This document shows positions 59,986 through 64,000 of a DNA stretch of 64,000 nt, piece by piece; position 1 is the first letter of the stretch, and the number at the start of each line of letters is the position of its first letter. Position numbers and translations under genes: made by a program. The stretch is from Anaerolineales bacterium (GTDB taxonomy: Bacteria > Chloroflexota > Anaerolineae > Anaerolineales > UBA4823): positions 1-64,000 of the forward strand of contig JAFGJM010000033.1 of assembly GCA_016929095.1 (NCBI GenBank). Direction: 5' to 3'. The notes beneath the pieces were generated by a model. The model was not told where the DNA came from. It ran no database searches and worked only from the letters and a program-made list of their open reading frames with translations.

Positions 59986-60071
59986 ATTCTATTGAAATAT
60001 ATTTATTATCCTTGAATAGACCACCCTCCCCCATTTTCGCTTTTTGAAAATGGGGGAGGGCAGGGTAGGGG
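59965..60071. repeat. Right direct repeat of the DUF559 cassette
   Basis: An imperfect copy of 59172-59281: AGGGGAGGGGAAAG, TTCTATTGA, ATCCTTGAA, AGACCACCCTCCCCCATTTT, then the hairpin arm and TAGGGG. It ends 6 bp before the stop codon of the MutS-like gene and may end that transcript as well. Confidence 0.85.
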
Positions 60072-60076
60072 CAGGG

Positions 60077-61933
60077 CTACACCGGCAGCCCCTCCAGCTT
60101 CATAATCTTTAATGCATTGGTGGTCGGGCTGGCGCCGGGACGGATGCGGTAATCGAATGCCATGCGCCCATTGTGCACGTCATCACGGAAGTGGTAGTTG
60201 TGCAGGGCGTCGATTTGCTCAGCCAGGTCCGCCAGGGTCAGGTCATGGGTGGCAATGACGCCGGCGCCATGCTTGCCGGTGAGGGCGCGAATGTAGGCGG
60301 CGCTGCCCTCCTGGCGTTCGCGGTGGTTGGTGCCGCGGAAGATCTCATCGATCAGGAAAAATAACGGATAGGGGTTCTCGATTTCGATGGCGTCCAACAA
60401 CACTTTCAGGCGGCGCACTTCGGCGTAGAAGTATGAAATACCGTCGGTAAGCGAGTCGCTGAGTTGAATGCAGGTGAAAATACGTACAGGGGCAGCCTGG
60501 AATTCTTTCGCCGCCACCACACTGCCGCAGTATGCCAGCCGCAGGTTGATGCCCAGGGTGCGTAAAAAGGTGCTTTTACCCGACATATTCGAACCGGTGA
60601 TGACGGCAATTTCACCAACGCGGGATAAAGTGAAATCGTTGCACACCCGGGTTTGGTCGGGCAGCAAGGGATGGCCCAATCCCTCAACATGCAACAATGG
60701 ATTGGTGGGAATGTCTTCGGAAGGAAGAATTAGCGGGAAACTCAGGTCAGGGTTGAGATAGGCGTAATTAGCCAGGGAATTCAAGGCTTCGATTTCATAA
60801 AGGGTATCCAGCCAAACGGGTAAACGATGGCGCAGGTCGGTTTTACAGCGTTCGAGTTGGTAGGCAAAGAATAAATCCCAGGGGAGCAGGGCATTTACAG
60901 GCAGCCAAAGAATCTGATTGCGCTGCAGGCTGGCGGCGGAAGAGATGATTGAGATTTTACGCAGTGCACGCGAAGGTCTTGAATCGGGCTGCGAGAATAC
61001 TGCGCATAGCCGCCCTATAGAGGAATCGGGTGGGTAAGGGTATTTCTCCAGGTGGAAGAGCAGACGGCGGATTTTTCCCAAACCATTCCACAAATCGTAC
61101 GCGTCATCAAAAAGGCTGCGATATGTTTTGTATTTGAAAAGGTATACTGCGGCATAGGTGATGAAAGTGATCATCCAAAGGGGAGGCAATGAGGTAATTA
61201 AGCTGGCGAAGAACAAGGTGATATTCAGCGCCGCCAGTATCGAAAGAAAAATGGTGAGCGTTTTTAGCGATCTGTGATCGGCTTTTTTTTCCAACCAGTC
61301 TAACAAAGGTTGCCCATCCAGAGGCGGAGTCTTTTCATCGCTTTGGAGTTTAAACAGGAGCGGTAAATGATTGCGAAAACCGGTGAGTGGGGTCAATTCT
61401 CTAACCAATTGCTGTCGTGTTTGAATAGTCTCAGGGTCAGGCACGGGGGCAAGCAGCCACTGTCTTAGTCGAGATGAACCGCCTTGCGATATGGCTGTAT
61501 CCAGGAGGTGCAGGAGCGAACGGGCGCCGGTTAGATTCAGGTCGCCTTCGAAAGGGTGGTGCGGGTCGGAAGGTGTATCTATAGCCAGGGGAATGTTTAC
61601 CCAATCCAGATTCATGCGTGAGACCTGTATGGTATCTTGTTCGAGGGTTAATTTGCAGCGTTTGATCTTTTGGTTGAGTTGGCGATGGAGGAATACCACT
61701 CCCGAAAAGACACCCAATGAAAATATCAGTGTCGCCCATCCGAACCAGGTTGAACCATATTGAAATGCCAGGAAGGTAAATATTCCGCCTATAACAAGTG
61801 CTGCCAGGCGTAACCAGGGAAATATATTCTCACGGTTGTCGAGGCGCAATAAAATCTGCGCCAGACGCTCGATATGACGCATGTAATTGATATTTCGTAT
61901 TTGTTTTTGGGGTGCATCCATTGATTTTTCCAC
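60077..61933 (-). CDS. Membrane-anchored MutS-family ATPase
   Basis: A 618-residue MutS paralogue. The C-terminal ATPase domain is complete: Walker A TGSNMSGKSTFLRTLG near 444-459, Walker B FFLIDEIFRGTN, and IATHDLTLADLA. The N-terminal mismatch-recognition domains I-II are missing. Instead two hydrophobic helices at about 42-85 and two at about 225-270 indicate membrane anchoring on both sides of a core (MutS III/IV-like) region. Similar short transmembrane MutS proteins occur in several phyla; function is unknown and probably not mismatch repair. The start may be the second Met (MDAP). Confidence 0.87.
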   Translation of the reverse strand: MEKSMDAPQKQIRNINYMRHIERLAQILLRLDNRENIFPWLRLAALVIGGIFTFLAFQYGSTWFGWATLIFSLGVFSGVVFLHRQLNQKIKRCKLTLEQDTIQVSRMNLDWVNIPLAIDTPSDPHHPFEGDLNLTGARSLLHLLDTAISQGGSSRLRQWLLAPVPDPETIQTRQQLVRELTPLTGFRNHLPLLFKLQSDEKTPPLDGQPLLDWLEKKADHRSLKTLTIFLSILAALNITLFFASLITSLPPLWMITFITYAAVYLFKYKTYRSLFDDAYDLWNGLGKIRRLLFHLEKYPYPPDSSIGRLCAVFSQPDSRPSRALRKISIISSAASLQRNQILWLPVNALLPWDLFFAYQLERCKTDLRHRLPVWLDTLYEIEALNSLANYAYLNPDLSFPLILPSEDIPTNPLLHVEGLGHPLLPDQTRVCNDFTLSRVGEIAVITGSNMSGKSTFLRTLGINLRLAYCGSVVAAKEFQAAPVRIFTCIQLSDSLTDGISYFYAEVRRLKVLLDAIEIENPYPLFFLIDEIFRGTNHRERQEGSAAYIRALTGKHGAGVIATHDLTLADLAEQIDALHNYHFRDDVHNGRMAFDYRIRPGASPTTNALKIMKLEGLPV

Positions 61934-61976
61934 AAATCATGCCTAGAAATTAGGTGGTCGGTTAGATGATCACATG

Positions 61977-63428
61977 TTAATACGGTCCGTAATTTATGAT
62001 CATGCCAATGCCAAGAAATACCAGGGTTAGCATACCGACCCATAACCACAAGGGGAGCGTCCATTTGAGCCACCGCGGATAGCTGACCATACTCAACCCC
62101 AGGCAGATCAATAAGACAGGGTTGGTGGGGTAAGCTAAATTCGAGAAGCCATCCCCAAAACAATAAGCAGTGACGGTCAATTGGCGGGTGATACCTACCA
62201 GGTCGGCTAACGGCACCAGGATGGGGATCAATAAAAAGGCTTTAGCAGATCCGGACGAAACGAAGAATTCGATGACCAAAGCCAGAAGGTAGATCAAAAT
62301 GAGCGCCAGGAACGGGCTGGTTTGGGTTAATGGAAGCGAAACCTGATATAGGATGGTATCGATAATACCACCCTGGGCAACGATGAATTTGATGCTGGCT
62401 GCCATTAATATCAGGGGAATGGCGGGTGCGATACCGGATAATCCATCCAACATGGCTTTGGAGAGATTTTTTCCTCCCATGCCGGCTAATACCCCTGAGC
62501 CAACGCCGCCGATAAAAAATAAAATCCCGACCAATGGCATTGTATAATCGCTTATGCCAGAAATGAACGAACCGGATACTAATATGAATAAGATCAATAA
62601 GACAAAAACCAACAGCCAGGCGATGGATTTTTTATAATCCTTCTGATCCCGGCTCGTTGTGTCCAACCGGAGATGGGCGTAACGTTCACGCGTGGTTTGA
62701 TCTTCAAGGAAGACAGGTGAGGCTTCCGGGGTTTTCTCAATGCGTTTGGCGTAACGCACCAGGAAAAAAGCCAGAATTGCGTACATACCGGCAAATATGA
62801 AAACCCGCAGCCAGGCGCCGGAAAAGAGTGGAAGGTCGGCGATTTTTTGCGCCACGCCGATGGTAAAGGGATTGGTGATGGCTGCCGAAAAGCCCATATT
62901 GGTGGCTAATATACTCATCCCCAAGCCAACCAACGCGTCCCAACCCAGAGAGTATGAGAGAGCGATCATCAATGGTACCAGCGGCACCACTTCTTCGAAG
63001 ATGCCGAAGAATGCGCCCAGGAGCATAAAGAAGAGACTGATGATCAATAGCAAGGTATATTTCCTCCCCGAGAATCGTTGAACGATCCGTTCCAAACTGT
63101 ATTTGAGGATACCGCCTTTATCCATGACTGCAAAGGCAACGCCCACTAATAACAGGAAAATGATGATGGTTATTATGGTCAGACTATCAGGCCCCCAAAG
63201 CACTTCCAGAGGCGCCGTGATCCAGCGCCAGACAGGGTATTCGGGTTGTTCAGTGAAGCGAAACGAATTCGGATCGATCATTTCCCGTTCTTCTTGGACA
63301 ACCCTGTCAAATGCCCCAGCGGGAATGAGGCGGGTTAAAACGCCGGCACCCACCATTAATAATGCGAGAATAAATACTGATTGGAGGAATGCTTTTTGAC
63401 TGATTTGAGCGCCCGCTTTTTGTTCCAT
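61977..63428 (-). CDS. YfcC/DcuC-type membrane transporter
   Basis: A 483-residue protein with about 12 membrane helices. It matches the YfcC/ArcD-like short-chain dicarboxylate or amino-acid carrier family (C4-dicarboxylate anaerobic carrier): VLTRLIPAGAFDRV, GVAFAVMDKGGILKYSLERI, FFGIFEEVVPLVPLMIALSY, FVSSGSAKAFLLIPILVPLA, and DGFSNLAYPTNPVLLICLGL. Such proteins carry dicarboxylates, or basic amino acids against ornithine. The exact substrate is not visible. It lies next to a secreted protein on the same strand. Confidence 0.9.
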   Translation of the reverse strand: MEQKAGAQISQKAFLQSVFILALLMVGAGVLTRLIPAGAFDRVVQEEREMIDPNSFRFTEQPEYPVWRWITAPLEVLWGPDSLTIITIIIFLLLVGVAFAVMDKGGILKYSLERIVQRFSGRKYTLLLIISLFFMLLGAFFGIFEEVVPLVPLMIALSYSLGWDALVGLGMSILATNMGFSAAITNPFTIGVAQKIADLPLFSGAWLRVFIFAGMYAILAFFLVRYAKRIEKTPEASPVFLEDQTTRERYAHLRLDTTSRDQKDYKKSIAWLLVFVLLILFILVSGSFISGISDYTMPLVGILFFIGGVGSGVLAGMGGKNLSKAMLDGLSGIAPAIPLILMAASIKFIVAQGGIIDTILYQVSLPLTQTSPFLALILIYLLALVIEFFVSSGSAKAFLLIPILVPLADLVGITRQLTVTAYCFGDGFSNLAYPTNPVLLICLGLSMVSYPRWLKWTLPLWLWVGMLTLVFLGIGMIINYGPY

Positions 63429-63441
63429 GCTTATTATCCTT

Positions 63442-64000
63442 TTAACCAGGATTGGTCAGGTTGAAGTGTAACTCACATAAAGCTTGCCCACCTTCGAAGC
63501 CCGGTTTGAAAATCAGTTTCCAATTTTGAGCTTGTGGGTCAACATCAAAAGCCAAATTTGTTTCCCAATTCATCACCCCTGGTTCGACCAGATCTTGCAT
63601 TAATTTTCCACCGCGTTGGATGAAGAGGTAAGTGGTTGCGGCGCGATGTGGCTTTATATCTTTCATAAGCCCGTTATCATCAATCTCGATACTGTAATCA
63701 CCATCCCAGATTTGAATCGGTTGATCGGAAGTATTTATTAAAGCTAGTTTTATTATTAAGAAAGTGCCCTCAGCGTGGTGTTCGAATAAATCCTTGTTGA
63801 ATTCAGGCGCTTCCGGAACGACAGCAATTAAGCGATTCCCACAGGTGGCTTGTTGCCCGATTTGAAATTCTGCAAATACAATATCCGTGGGAGTGGGTGT
63901 CTCAGTTGGTACCGGTACATGATCAGTAATCGTCGGTAAAGGAGTCAGAGAAGGCAGGATAGTCGTTGGGAGGGGGGTGGTATGAATTGAAAAAGTAGAC
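63442..64000 (-). CDS. Exported protein with Pro/Thr linker and C-terminal Ig-like domain (5' end outside window)
   Basis: The minus-strand frame is open to the end of the window, so the internal ATG at 63666 is not the true start. The visible 185 residues begin with a Thr/Pro-rich linker (TTPLPTTILPSLTPLPTI, then PTETPTPTD) like that of the lipoproteins here. A beta-rich domain follows (QIGQQATCGNRLIAVVPEAP, then LIIKLALINTSDQPIQIWDG) that resembles DUF4352-type exported domains, with two Cys that could form a disulfide. A lipoprotein signal is expected beyond the edge. Confidence 0.75.
   Translation of the reverse strand, partial: STFSIHTTPLPTTILPSLTPLPTITDHVPVPTETPTPTDIVFAEFQIGQQATCGNRLIAVVPEAPEFNKDLFEHHAEGTFLIIKLALINTSDQPIQIWDGDYSIEIDDNGLMKDIKPHRAATTYLFIQRGGKLMQDLVEPGVMNWETNLAFDVDPQAQNWKLIFKPGFEGGQALCELHFNLTNPG

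Noticed and set aside
59645..59995. Long open frames (Pro-, Lys- and Gly-rich) inside the 55-bp array on both strands
   Set aside because: They are translations of the repeat unit (period not a multiple of 3, so the same words appear in several frames), with no ribosome-binding site.

Overview
The window reads as chromosomal DNA of a Gram-positive-like, probably anaerobic member of the Chloroflexota, most likely class Anaerolineae. This is an inference from gene content, not a database match. The supporting signs are moderate GC, lipoproteins without LPS or Bam genes, zinc-ribbon proteins fused to membrane or kinase parts, a complete glycogen gene set with a GH57 enzyme, secreted Ig-like proteins ending in a short hydrophobic FLP tail, and many CTCCCCCATTT-type hairpin repeats between genes. 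Genes are dense and frequently overlap by 4 bases (ATGA).

Layout. 1-3.8 kb: the end of a secreted Ig/cadherin-like repeat protein, then two c-di-GMP-I (GEMM) riboswitches separated by a terminator, then a secreted HELAH putative metalloprotease. 3.9-6.5 kb: thymidine kinase, hypoxanthine phosphoribosyltransferase and a CCA-adding-type enzyme. 6.6-15.5 kb: a signalling block with a lone receiver, a zinc-ribbon/MshEN-like histidine kinase, a GAF-type kinase, an OmpR-type regulator, a CpaF ATPase without pilus genes, a double-HTH protein, a TPR protein, a tandem acetyltransferase and a lipase. 15.6-27.7 kb: DsbA-like protein, PduO-type enzyme, a VPS62-like membrane protein, a PUA-like plus DNA glycosylase pair, hydrolases and lipoproteins. 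28.1-35.9 kb: amino-acid metabolism. An aminotransferase and a glutamate-cysteine-ligase-like/M20 peptidase fusion run leftward, and argG and argH run rightward. Each direction appears to start with its own ribosome-mediated attenuator: a Thr-rich leader peptide on the left and an Arg-rich one on the right. 36.2-47.3 kb: glycogen and alpha-glucan metabolism (malQ, glgC, glgA, GH57, a very long GH13 protein). 47.5-55 kb: VWA protein, sulfurtransferase, and an ABC exporter operon with an intramembrane-protease-like protein. 55.1-58.3 kb: pyruvate/2-oxoacid dehydrogenase E1alpha, E1beta and E2. 59-60.1 kb: a DUF559 endonuclease-like gene embedded in hairpin repeats with an exact 55-bp period. 60.1-64 kb: a membrane-anchored MutS paralogue, a YfcC-type transporter and the end of a secreted protein.

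How the parts connect. Cyclic-di-GMP is a recurring theme: tandem riboswitches ahead of a secreted protease, and a kinase whose N-terminal domain fits the MshEN c-di-GMP-binding pattern, in an operon with a type IV pilus/secretion-type ATPase. Amino-acid supply appears to be sensed by translation of short, nearly leaderless leader peptides. The most distinctive observations are the two divergent attenuators, the riboswitch-terminator pairing logic, the DUF559/hairpin-repeat cassette, the 135-139 bp MITE-like element present twice, and several unusual fusions (GCS2-like/M20, SRPBCC/PDZ/DinB, zinc-ribbon/MshEN/kinase). All functions are read from sequence by eye; no search or folding program was run.
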